From Sediminicola arcticus (lineage in GTDB: Bacteria > Bacteroidota > Bacteroidia > Flavobacteriales > Flavobacteriaceae), in NCBI RefSeq assembly GCF_040566695.1, contig NZ_JBEXAE010000002.1, forward strand, positions 310,001 through 374,000: a stretch of 64,000 bases of DNA, read 5' to 3'. The notes under the pieces were generated by a model. It saw only the letters and a list, made by a program, of their open reading frames with translations. It made no database searches and was not told where the DNA came from. Positions within the stretch are counted from its first letter, which is position 1. Each line of letters begins with the position of its first letter. A program made the position numbers and the translations under genes. Positions 52,077 through 60,725 of this stretch are shown one piece after another.

Positions 52077-52898
52077 ATGACCAATAAGCAACTAGTAGAC
52101 CAAATACGCATAAAACAATCCTTCCTTTGTATAGGACTGGATGTTGATATCAATAAGATCCCAAAACATTTATTATTGGAGGAGGATCCTTTATTTGCCT
52201 TTAACAAGGCCATTATTGATGCCACCAACCATTTATGCGTGGCTTACAAGCCTAATATTGCTTTTTATGAGGCACACGGTTTAAAGGGATGGAAATCTTT
52301 GGAGAAGACGATACAGTACCTTAATACGCATTATCCCGAACAGTTTACTATTGCCGATGCTAAAAGAGGTGATATTGGGAACACCTCTTCTATGTATGCC
52401 AAGGCTTTTTTTGAAGATTTAGGGTTTGATTCGGTCACGATTTCACCATACATGGGAAAAGATTCGGTAGAGCCATTTTTGGAGGTTGAGGACAAACACA
52501 CCATATTATTGGCATTGACCTCTAATGAAGGGGCCTATGACTTTCAGACCCAAATGGTGGATGGAATCGAATTGTATAAGAAAGTGCTTGTCACTTCCAA
52601 AACCTATAAAAATGCAGAGAACCTTATGTATGTTATTGGTGCAACCAAAGCAACCTTTTTAAAGGACATAAGAAAGATAATTCCAGATAGCTTTTTGTTG
52701 GTACCGGGGGTTGGTGCCCAAGGGGGAAGTTTAAGCGAGGTATGTAAATATGGAATGACTAAAGATGTGGGCCTTCTGATAAATTCTTCAAGGGGCATCA
52801 TATACGCTTCAAAAGGTATCGATTTTGCTGAGGTAGCGAGAGTCAAAGCCGAAGAGTTACAGGTGCAAATGGCAATTGAGTTGAAAAAATTAATCTAA
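52077..52898 (+). CDS. pyrF: Orotidine 5'-phosphate decarboxylase
   Basis: A 273-residue enzyme that makes UMP from OMP. The long (actinobacterial/Bacteroidota) type. The catalytic D-x-K-x-x-D is in IADAKRGDIGNTS, and the phosphate loop near the end is VPGVGAQGGSL. It starts 20 bp after the preceding terminator and converges with a small leftward gene. Confidence 0.95.
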   Translation: MTNKQLVDQIRIKQSFLCIGLDVDINKIPKHLLLEEDPLFAFNKAIIDATNHLCVAYKPNIAFYEAHGLKGWKSLEKTIQYLNTHYPEQFTIADAKRGDIGNTSSMYAKAFFEDLGFDSVTISPYMGKDSVEPFLEVEDKHTILLALTSNEGAYDFQTQMVDGIELYKKVLVTSKTYKNAENLMYVIGATKATFLKDIRKIIPDSFLLVPGVGAQGGSLSEVCKYGMTKDVGLLINSSRGIIYASKGIDFAEVARVKAEELQVQMAIELKKLI

Positions 52899-52905
52899 TA
52901 GAAGT

Positions 52906-53118
52906 CTATAATAATCCTTCTAGCATCTTTTTTATTTTCGATGCCTTACCCTCAAAAAATTCACCTAGTTTGGCATCCGAATTTTTAATTTGTAAAGCCT
53001 TTTCCATGAATACGGCATATTGGTATTCCAGAAAACTAATAGCATCGCTGCTCTGCGTGATTGGAGTGGTGGAACCTACTCTACAATATTGATTTTCCAT
53101 CGTGATATTTTCTTTCAA
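52906..53118 (-). CDS. Small helical protein, 64-70 residues
   Basis: MKENITMENQYCRVGSTTPI, then a helical body (SFLEYQYAVFMEKALQIKNS) and a lysine-rich end. The second ATG (53098-53100) is an equally good start. No signal or membrane segment. I do not recognise the family. It converges with pyrF (7 bp between stops). Confidence 0.5.
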   Translation of the reverse strand: MKENITMENQYCRVGSTTPITQSSDAISFLEYQYAVFMEKALQIKNSDAKLGEFFEGKASKIKKMLEGLL

Positions 53119-53328
53119 AGATACGTGCTAATGGAGAAATTACTCGATTAATAAATCGTTATATATCTAAAAATCAGGTATTTTGTCTAAAATTTTATTT
53201 TTTGTTTATCTTTTATATTCTTAATACGTGCTTTCGGTAAAAACCTGGATTTTATAGATTATGTCCCTAATATGAGGCAAGTAGCAATAGATAAAGGATT
53301 TTAAATTACTTTTATAAAAAAAAATCGT

Positions 53329-54111
53329 TTGCTAAACTATACAACTTACCTACATACCACCTCAGATAAATGGGTCACTTTTGTGCATGGTGCAGGGGGT
53401 AGTTCTTCTATTTGGTACAAACAGGTACGTGAGTTCAAGGAACATTTCAATGTGCTTCTGTTAGATTTAAGAGGTCATGGAGCTTCCAAGCCCCACTTGA
53501 AAGACGCGTTTAATGATAAATATACTTTTGATTCCATTACAAAAGATATTGTAGAGGTTATTGAATATGAAAAAATAAAAACCTCTCATTTCGTAGGTAT
53601 TTCGTTAGGTACTATTTTAATAAGAAATCTCGCTGAAAAATATCCTGAAAGGGTAGAGAGTATGATTATGGGAGGTGCCATTATGAAATTAAATTTTAGA
53701 TCCCAGGTATTGATGCGCACAGGAGTGGTTTTAAAATCTGTAGTGCCCTATATTTGGTTGTATAAGTTCTTTGCCTTTGTAATCATGCCCAATAAGAATC
53801 ATAAGGAGTCTAGATCACTATTTGTAAGGGAGGCAAAAAAACTTTATCAAAAGGAGTTTATCCGCTGGTTTAAACTAACTGCTGAAATTAATCCGTTGTT
53901 ACGTTTTTTTAGAACAATGGAAATTGGTATTCCAACATTGTATGTTATGGGGGCAGAAGACTATCTCTTTTTGCCTACTATACGTAAAATAGTGGATAGC
54001 CATAAAACTTCTGAACTTATTGTAGTTCAGAACTGTGGACATGTAGTAAATATAGAGCAACCTAAATTTTTTAACGATACTGTTATAGGCTATTTATCAA
54101 GTAAAAAATAG
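53329..54111 (+). CDS. Alpha/beta hydrolase
   Basis: A 260-residue cytosolic hydrolase, apparently started at TTG (53329) because no ATG precedes the first strand. Motifs: HGAGGSSSIWY (oxyanion loop), LLDLRGHGAS, nucleophile elbow GISLGT with the catalytic Ser, acid in GAEDYLF, and His in NCGHVVNIE. A hydrophobic cap region (about 130-175) is typical of esterase or epoxide-hydrolase-like members. Substrate unknown. Confidence 0.85.
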   Translation: MLNYTTYLHTTSDKWVTFVHGAGGSSSIWYKQVREFKEHFNVLLLDLRGHGASKPHLKDAFNDKYTFDSITKDIVEVIEYEKIKTSHFVGISLGTILIRNLAEKYPERVESMIMGGAIMKLNFRSQVLMRTGVVLKSVVPYIWLYKFFAFVIMPNKNHKESRSLFVREAKKLYQKEFIRWFKLTAEINPLLRFFRTMEIGIPTLYVMGAEDYLFLPTIRKIVDSHKTSELIVVQNCGHVVNIEQPKFFNDTVIGYLSSKK

Positions 54112-54145
54112 ACTATATATAAACTAGTCTGGAACTATATAAACG

Positions 54146-54177
54146 AAAAAGGTCGACCATTTGGTCGACCTTTTTTT
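54146..54177. terminator. Bidirectional terminator between hydrolase and SusD
   Basis: AAAAAGGTCGACCA / TGGTCGACCTTTTT with a tiny loop and long T run. It can stop both the rightward hydrolase and the leftward susD transcripts. Confidence 0.9.
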
Positions 54178-54194
54178 ATGACGAATAATTTGTT

Positions 54195-55550
54195 TTAATA
54201 TCCTTGATTTTGAACCATTAATGGGTTGGTATCCATTTCCGATTGAGGAATAGGCAAAACTAGAGAAGTATCATCCCAAGCTATGCTTCCTACGGAGCGT
54301 TGTGTTCTTTTTGAATCATTTAGAATAAAGCCCTCAAAGGCCAATTCTAATTGTCTTTCGTTAAAAATTAGATCCAACGTCAAAGGTCCTATAAGAGGAG
54401 CAGCACTAGATCTTGCTCTTAAGGCGTTAATTTCAGTTAACGGCGCTAAGCCTAAGCTAGAGCTCAGTCTAAAATTACTTTCTAATCGAATCAGGTGCAT
54501 CTCGGCTACACGAAAAATACTAATATTGGCAAACTGATTGGTATACTTCAAGGTCAGTCTGCGATCATTATCAGGATTTATATACGTAAAATTTCCTCTT
54601 TCATCATTGGGATCATCAAACAAGGTAAGATATGCATCTTCAATTACAATATCTCCGCCTCTACCACCATCGCCTTCAGAAGCATAGTGATTTGTTAAAT
54701 CGTGACTTCCAGTTTGACTAGTCACTTGAAAAGCGAATATATCCTCACTGCTATCTACGTCGTTATTAAAGGCACCAGCAAAACCTGATGTTAAACTATG
54801 ACCACTGTTTAAAAGTACATCACTTGCAGCATCACGCGCAGCTGCATAATCCCCTTGCTGAAAAAAGGTTCTTGCTAACAATGCTTGTGCAGCATATTTG
54901 TCAGCATAAAATCCATTAGCAGACGGTAGTAAATTGTAGGCATCTGTTGCGTCTATAATTACTTGATTATAAATTTCATCTACAGAACTTCTGGCAATTT
55001 CTTGCGTTTGTGCATAATCTACAATTCCCACTAATCGCAATGGCACTCCTGGCTGCGCATTTACTTGTCCTGCTACATAGGGAGTAGCAAAATTACGAAC
55101 TAGGTCTAAATAGTTAAGAGCTCTTAAAAATTTGGCTTCTCCTTCTATACGATCTTTTTCTTCCGGACTACTGGTTACGGTTTCTAAATTGTCAAGAACC
55201 AAATTTGCCTGATTGATTGTTTCGTAAGCGTTGCTCCAGATGTCATCAACAAATCCATTGTCTACAAAAACATTTTTTTGAAATGCTTGCCGGAATGCCT
55301 GAAATGTTCCTGACCAAAAAGTTTGATCTGAAGTACCAAGTAAATCAGTAAATATTTGTAAATCTCCACCATAAGTAGCAGCTTGTCCTGCTTCGTCATA
55401 GGTTCCGACCAATATAGCCGCGATATTCGCTTCAGAAGAAAAAGCTAATTCCCCGGGAAGATTGTTTGTTGGGTTTATTTCCAATTCATTTTCACATCCT
55501 ATCAATAGTAGCAAAATGGAAAATACGTATGTTATTTTATATATTTTCAT
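54195..55550 (-). CDS. SusD/RagB lipoprotein (second pair)
   Basis: A 451-residue surface lipoprotein with Cys19 (LLIGCENELE). SusD signatures: GEAKFLRALNYLDLVRNFA near residue 130 and IFNERQLELAFEGF with PIPQSEMDTNP at the end. It is the partner of the SusC gene 13 bp upstream. It is shorter than the SusD of the glucan locus and not a recent duplicate. No carbohydrate-active enzyme or regulator adjoins, so the ligand is not predictable. Confidence 0.93.
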   Translation of the reverse strand: MKIYKITYVFSILLLLIGCENELEINPTNNLPGELAFSSEANIAAILVGTYDEAGQAATYGGDLQIFTDLLGTSDQTFWSGTFQAFRQAFQKNVFVDNGFVDDIWSNAYETINQANLVLDNLETVTSSPEEKDRIEGEAKFLRALNYLDLVRNFATPYVAGQVNAQPGVPLRLVGIVDYAQTQEIARSSVDEIYNQVIIDATDAYNLLPSANGFYADKYAAQALLARTFFQQGDYAAARDAASDVLLNSGHSLTSGFAGAFNNDVDSSEDIFAFQVTSQTGSHDLTNHYASEGDGGRGGDIVIEDAYLTLFDDPNDERGNFTYINPDNDRRLTLKYTNQFANISIFRVAEMHLIRLESNFRLSSSLGLAPLTEINALRARSSAAPLIGPLTLDLIFNERQLELAFEGFILNDSKRTQRSVGSIAWDDTSLVLPIPQSEMDTNPLMVQNQGY

Positions 55551-55563
55551 GATTATCTAATAA

Positions 55564-58500
55564 TTAAAAATTAATATTTACCCCTAGTGTAATGGTTTTT
55601 GCCGGTGGTGAGGAATAAAATGTTTCACCTGGTGTATTTTGTCCATTTACGTCACTTCTTGCTTCTGGATCTTCAAAAGGATAATTGGTAATGGTTAATA
55701 AGTTGATCGCGGTAACATATACTCGAAGCTTACTTAATCCCATCTTTTCTATTGCTGCATTTGGAAGTGTATAGCCTAAAGATATGTTTCGTAATCTAAT
55801 AAAATCTGCATCTGCTAAAAAGCGGGTAGAATGGGCTGATCCGTTCCCTGCAAATAATCTGGCTTGTGGTATATTGGTAATATCGCCTGGCTGTTGCCAT
55901 CTATTTAACTGATCAACACTTTGGTTGTCAAAATAATCTGCATTTACAGATTGATAAATACCACCTCCATTGTAAATGCTAGCTCCCCATTCGCCTTGAA
56001 AGGTAAATGTAAAATCAAAATTATTGAATAATAAAGTGTTTGTAAATCCAGCAATTAATTCAGGAAAAGGATTTCCAGCTACAATACGTTGAGCCTCATC
56101 AGAATCGGTTGTCGTATTTCTATTCAGGCTACCATCAGGATTTTCAGTATTTAAATAGTATAGGGCATCTCCATTCGCTGGGTCCACACCTGCATACTCC
56201 CTTAAATAAAATGAGGCTACACTTTCTCCTACCCGGTTGATATTACGTCCCGTAACAATGTCGGCGTTATCATTTGGTAAAGATTTTAGTTCATTAGTGT
56301 TGTTACTTATATTAAAGTTAGAGGTCCAAGTAAAATCTTCGGTTTCAATATTTCTAGTGTTCAATACAAATTCTACTCCTTGTCCTTGCAATGTGCCAAT
56401 ATTTGAATTAATACTAGCTGCACCACTGCTTGGAACTAAAGGCACACTAAACAATAGGTCTTCGGTATCTTTCTTATAGTAATCCAATTCTCCGGAAATA
56501 CGACCATTAAAAAAGCCAAATTCCACACCAATATCGGTTTGTGCAGACTGCTCCCAGGTTAAAAATGAATTTCCGGGTTGGGCTGGCGCTAAACCAGGGC
56601 GTTGGTTGTAAGAGACACCAGAGAATAAAAATAGGGACGGATAATCACCACCTATATCGGCATTCCCTAATTTACCCCAACTTCCTCTTAGCTTTAAAAA
56701 GGATAGTGTTTCAGAATTTTTAAAGAAATTTTCTTCGGATAGAATCCATCCCGCAGAAACGGCTGGGAATGTACCAAAACGCACATTACTACCAAATCGA
56801 GAGGAACCATCGCGTCTTATACTAGCTTTAAGTAGATATTTGCCATCAAGATCATAGGTAGCTCTTGCAAAATAAGATACGAATGAACTTTGCAAATCTA
56901 CTCCAGTTCCTGCAGTAACTTCAGCACCTCCACTTACGGTAGACAAATCGTCTGATGGAAATTGTTGGCTGGTGACACTAGTAATTCTTCGGTTATATTT
57001 AATAAATTCCGTACCAGCTACTACATTAATATTATGTCTTTCTGCGAAAAGTTTGTCAAACGTTGCATAATTACTAAATGTATAACTTTCAGATCCCAAG
57101 TCTGATGCAAAAGCTTGTCCATTAGTAGATTGGAATAAGGCATTCTGGCCTCTAAAATTATCTTCAGTTTGTGAAAACAAATCATAAGAAAAGTCTGAAT
57201 TAAAAGATAGGGATGGAAGGAATTTGTACTCTCCATAAACTTTTCCAATGGTTCTGCGTATAATGGTTTTAAAAAAGGCATTATCAGCATCTAATAAAAA
57301 GTTTCCATATAGCGTGCTTGGGTTTGCTGATCCATCATCTAATCTGGCAGGTGAAAGCGGAGATTGTGCAATTGCTTGAAGCGGAGTAGCGAATGCGTTG
57401 TCATTCGCAATACGATCTATTTCTGTTCTAGAAAAGCTCATGTTCATTCCGGCTTTAAACTTTTCAGTTAATTGATGACTTACATTCAATCTTGCATTTA
57501 CTCTTTCCAATGCATTGTCTTTTATAATTCCAGTGGTATTATTATATGCCCCTGAGAAGAAATAAGATGTTTTTGCATCAGCTCCAGACATGGAGAAATC
57601 AGCATCTGTTTGATAGCCATTTTGAAATGCAACATCCGACCAATTAGTATCAACTTCTCCAGTTCTCCAATCGGTATTCCCAGCAAAAAAGTCGAATTCA
57701 CCTTCTACATATTCCTGACCTTCATCTGGCGTAAAGAAGGGTGAGTTTCTCCCTGCTTCTGTAAATAGTTCAACGTATTCTGCTGCATTGAGCCATTCCC
57801 TTTTATTTGTTGGTTCACTAAATCCTTGAGATAGATTGAGACTAAACTTTGCCTTTCCTTGCTTTCCTCTTTTAGTGGTTATAAGAACAACACCGTTTGC
57901 TCCACGCGCACCATAGATAGCCGCTGAAGATGCATCCTTTAATATATCTATGGACTCAATCTCGTTAGCGCTTAAGGTTAATAGAGGGTTAGTAGGAGCA
58001 CCAGTACCAATTTCACCACGACCACCAGTAGGATCTATTAATGGGATACCATCTAAAACATACAATGGTTGGGTTCCCCCGCTTACACTCGCTGCACCAC
58101 GTACCCTTATGTTTATACCACCCTCAACTTTTCCATTGGTTTGAGTTACCTGAACTCCCGCAGCTTTCGCTACCAGCGCATTTTGAAAGTTTGGATTGGG
58201 AACCTCAGATATATCGTCAGAAGTTAGTTTAGAGATGTTGTCTGTTAAGGTTCGTTTACTTTGTGTACCATATCCTACAACAATTACTTCTTCCAATTGT
58301 GAAGCATCTTCTTCCATTTGTACGTTTATAGTGTTAGATGTTCCAACGGTCTTTTCTGTTGTTTTCTGTCCTAGATAAGAAAAAACAAGAACACCACCCA
58401 TATTAGTATTAATGGTATAATTACCATCAAAGTCAGTTTGGGTTCCATTGGACGTACCTTTTATTACAACGTTTACTCCGGGCAATGGTATGCCGCTCTG

Positions 58501-58599
58501 ATCGGTGACTTTTCCTGAAATTGACTTTTCTTGCGCAGTTGCTAATTGTGCAATTAAAACCAACAACAGGGTTAAAATTCCTTTTAATTTTGCTTTCAT
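55564..58599 (-). CDS. SusC/RagA TonB-linked receptor (second pair)
   Basis: A 1,011-residue outer-membrane receptor. Signal peptide ends LATAQEKS; carboxypeptidase-D-like domain (GVNVVIKGTSNGTQTDFDGN); TonB-box-like EEVIVVGYGT; plug with NIRVRGAASV, LYVLDGIPL and AAIYGARGANGVVLITTKRG; then the barrel to the terminal Phe. Preceded by an unusual leader with a strong hairpin. It forms a two-gene operon with susD. Confidence 0.95.
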   Translation of the reverse strand: MKAKLKGILTLLLVLIAQLATAQEKSISGKVTDQSGIPLPGVNVVIKGTSNGTQTDFDGNYTINTNMGGVLVFSYLGQKTTEKTVGTSNTINVQMEEDASQLEEVIVVGYGTQSKRTLTDNISKLTSDDISEVPNPNFQNALVAKAAGVQVTQTNGKVEGGINIRVRGAASVSGGTQPLYVLDGIPLIDPTGGRGEIGTGAPTNPLLTLSANEIESIDILKDASSAAIYGARGANGVVLITTKRGKQGKAKFSLNLSQGFSEPTNKREWLNAAEYVELFTEAGRNSPFFTPDEGQEYVEGEFDFFAGNTDWRTGEVDTNWSDVAFQNGYQTDADFSMSGADAKTSYFFSGAYNNTTGIIKDNALERVNARLNVSHQLTEKFKAGMNMSFSRTEIDRIANDNAFATPLQAIAQSPLSPARLDDGSANPSTLYGNFLLDADNAFFKTIIRRTIGKVYGEYKFLPSLSFNSDFSYDLFSQTEDNFRGQNALFQSTNGQAFASDLGSESYTFSNYATFDKLFAERHNINVVAGTEFIKYNRRITSVTSQQFPSDDLSTVSGGAEVTAGTGVDLQSSFVSYFARATYDLDGKYLLKASIRRDGSSRFGSNVRFGTFPAVSAGWILSEENFFKNSETLSFLKLRGSWGKLGNADIGGDYPSLFLFSGVSYNQRPGLAPAQPGNSFLTWEQSAQTDIGVEFGFFNGRISGELDYYKKDTEDLLFSVPLVPSSGAASINSNIGTLQGQGVEFVLNTRNIETEDFTWTSNFNISNNTNELKSLPNDNADIVTGRNINRVGESVASFYLREYAGVDPANGDALYYLNTENPDGSLNRNTTTDSDEAQRIVAGNPFPELIAGFTNTLLFNNFDFTFTFQGEWGASIYNGGGIYQSVNADYFDNQSVDQLNRWQQPGDITNIPQARLFAGNGSAHSTRFLADADFIRLRNISLGYTLPNAAIEKMGLSKLRVYVTAINLLTITNYPFEDPEARSDVNGQNTPGETFYSSPPAKTITLGVNINF

Positions 58600-58942
58600 T
58601 TTAAAGTTTTTGAGTTAGTCCGTTAAAGATCTCATATATTTTTTAATAATTAAGAAAAATAACTTAGAAATGGAGACTGATAATCTCATTTTTGTAAGTA
58701 TATTTAAAAAATGGCGTGTTTAATGATATTTTGATAATATTAAACAAAAAAAAACCGGTGCTCCCACCGGTTTTAGACTAACTAACTCAAAAATTACTAA
58801 TTCAAATAATTCAATGCAAAGATTACATTTAACTTGATATAATAGCTCAGATGAGTATTATTATTACGTTATGTAAACTATACTTTAAAGTAACGAAATA
58901 TTTTTTAAATTATTGTATATTTTGAATTAAATTACCTCATTA
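58600..58942. other. Leader region of the second SusC gene
   Basis: No gene. ACTAACTCAAAAA occurs on the plus strand at 58781-58793, and its exact reverse complement at 58607-58619, so on the minus strand the motif GACTAACTCAAAAA stands right before the susC start. A strong hairpin lies at 58743-58774. The rest is AT-rich. Confidence 0.4.
58743..58774 (-). terminator. Terminator or attenuator upstream of susC
   Basis: AAAACCGGTG / CACCGGTTTT, 4-nt loop, followed on the minus strand by a T run. It is about 170 bp beyond the DUF4197 stop and 145 bp before susC, so it may end the former or attenuate the latter. Confidence 0.75.
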
Positions 58943-59650
58943 TCAGTCCTGTAAGGCAAAAACTTTTCTTAGTATTGGCGTTGTCCTAGCAATTACCTTG
59001 GTGCGTATTTCTTTTTCTTCCAAAGCAATCATAGAGTAGACTCCCGATAATGCTTCTTGGGTTACGTAATCTGTCAAGTCTGGGTTAACCTTATTGGTTA
59101 GGGGTAAGTTGTTATAGCGTGTAATTAAATTACTCCAAATTTGGTCAGCTCCTACCCGTTGAAATGAGCTTTTTATAACAGGATTAAATTTATTGTAAAG
59201 TTCTGTTTGTGTAGTGTTTTTTAAATATTGGGTAGCAGCTTCATCATTTCCTAAAAGAATGTTTTTTGCATCTGCAAAAGTAATTTCCTTTACAGCAGTA
59301 ATGAAAATAGGCGTGGCTTCTCTTACCGCATCTTCCGCAGCTCTGTTCAATACTTTTAAACCCTCATCGGCAAGATTACCAAGTCCAACATCCCTTAAGG
59401 TCTTATCTACTTTTTGTAATTCTTCCGGTAGCAGTATTTTAACCAATTCATTTTTGTAAAAACCATCTTCTTTGGTAAGTTTGCTTACTTGTTTTTCAAT
59501 ACCATTATCCAAGGCTTCCCTTAGACCATTTGCAATTTCTTCATTTCCCAATCCATAGGAGCCTTGAGGTAATTGATCTACCACTTGTTGGAGTTCTGCA
59601 CAGGATACAAGTTGGAGGACACAAACAAATACTACTAGTTTCTTCATCAT
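58943..59650 (-). CDS. DUF4197 lipoprotein
   Basis: A 235-residue lipoprotein with Cys17 (LVSCAELQQ). The DUF4197 body is visible as GLREALDNGIEKQVSKLTKE, then FYKNELVKILLPEELQKVDK and the helical C-terminus. The family is common in Bacteroidota and Proteobacteria and has no established function. It stands alone between purU and the second SusCD pair. Confidence 0.88.
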   Translation of the reverse strand: MMKKLVVFVCVLQLVSCAELQQVVDQLPQGSYGLGNEEIANGLREALDNGIEKQVSKLTKEDGFYKNELVKILLPEELQKVDKTLRDVGLGNLADEGLKVLNRAAEDAVREATPIFITAVKEITFADAKNILLGNDEAATQYLKNTTQTELYNKFNPVIKSSFQRVGADQIWSNLITRYNNLPLTNKVNPDLTDYVTQEALSGVYSMIALEEKEIRTKVIARTTPILRKVFALQD

Positions 59651-59730
59651 ATCAATATTTTGGAATTATCTGTAAATATAGGATACTTCTAATTTTAAAT
59701 CCGTTATTGTTATACTTCAGGTAGGTTTAT

Positions 59731-60582
59731 TTAAGAAAAAATAACTGTCTTGTTATTGTATACCATGGTTTTTCTTTGGATGTGCAATTTAACCGCTCGT
59801 GATAACACTATCTTCTCCAAGTCTTGACCTTTGGCAATAAAATCTTTTATGGTATGCGCATGTGTAACGGTTACAACGTCCTGTTCAATGATTGGACCGG
59901 CATCTAACTCCTCGGTCACATAATGACTGGTAGCACCAATGATCTTGACGCCCCTAGCAAAAGCCGCGTGGTATGGTTTCGCTCCAGCGAAGGCAGGAAG
60001 AAAAGAATGATGGATGTTTATGATCTTGTTTTGATATTCACCAATGGTTCTTGGTGAAATAATCTGCATGTATCTGGCTAGCACTATAAAGTCTATTTGA
60101 TGTTCCTTTAGAAGTTCCAATTGCTTTCTTTCTGCTTCTAATTTATTTTCCTTTGTTATAGGGATATGATAAAAGGGAATTTGGAACTGTTCTGATATAC
60201 TTTGTAGGTCTTTGTGATTACTCAAAATAAAAGGAATTTCCACGTCCAATTCCCCAGAATTAAACCTGCTCAAAAGATCATATAGGCAATGATTATATTT
60301 AGAAATAAAAAGGGACATTTTTGGTTTAATGCCACTGACATGCATTTTACACTCCATATTCAAAGGTGTTGCAATGTCCTTTTCAAAAAGAGCCTTGAAA
60401 TGTTCAAAGGAAATGGAGCTTTCATCAAATTCACTTTCTAACCGCATAAAAAACACATCAGACTGCTTGTCTACGTGTTGGTCAATATAAATAATATTAC
60501 CCCCTTTTGCATGAATAAACCCAGTAATCGAACTTATAATTCCAGCCTGATCAGGACAATTGATTAAGATAGTGGTTTTCAA
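59731..60582 (-). CDS. purU: Formyltetrahydrofolate deformylase
   Basis: A 283-residue enzyme that hydrolyses 10-formyl-THF to formate and THF, balancing one-carbon units for purine synthesis. Start is a TTG at 60582; no ATG is in frame upstream. An N-terminal ACT domain (TILINCPDQAGIISSITGFI) precedes the formyltransferase-like domain with NIHHSFLPAF (catalytic Asn/His) and ATSHYVTEELDAGPII (catalytic Asp). It diverges from the mutase gene. Confidence 0.93.
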   Translation of the reverse strand: MKTTILINCPDQAGIISSITGFIHAKGGNIIYIDQHVDKQSDVFFMRLESEFDESSISFEHFKALFEKDIATPLNMECKMHVSGIKPKMSLFISKYNHCLYDLLSRFNSGELDVEIPFILSNHKDLQSISEQFQIPFYHIPITKENKLEAERKQLELLKEHQIDFIVLARYMQIISPRTIGEYQNKIINIHHSFLPAFAGAKPYHAAFARGVKIIGATSHYVTEELDAGPIIEQDVVTVTHAHTIKDFIAKGQDLEKIVLSRAVKLHIQRKTMVYNNKTVIFS

Positions 60583-60725
60583 AATGGCTGATTTTAAGGG
60601 GTAAAATTAAGGCATTCAGAATAGAGGGCTAAATTCCAATGGTATTTTTATAATATTCCAATTTATACTTTATATACTTTGCACTTTTCGTAAATTGCAG
60701 GTCTAAAAATGTCTCTAAATTACAT

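Noticed and set aside
54195..58599. Second polysaccharide utilisation locus
   Set aside because: Only SusC and SusD are present, with no carbohydrate-active enzyme or regulator next to them; substrate class cannot be claimed.
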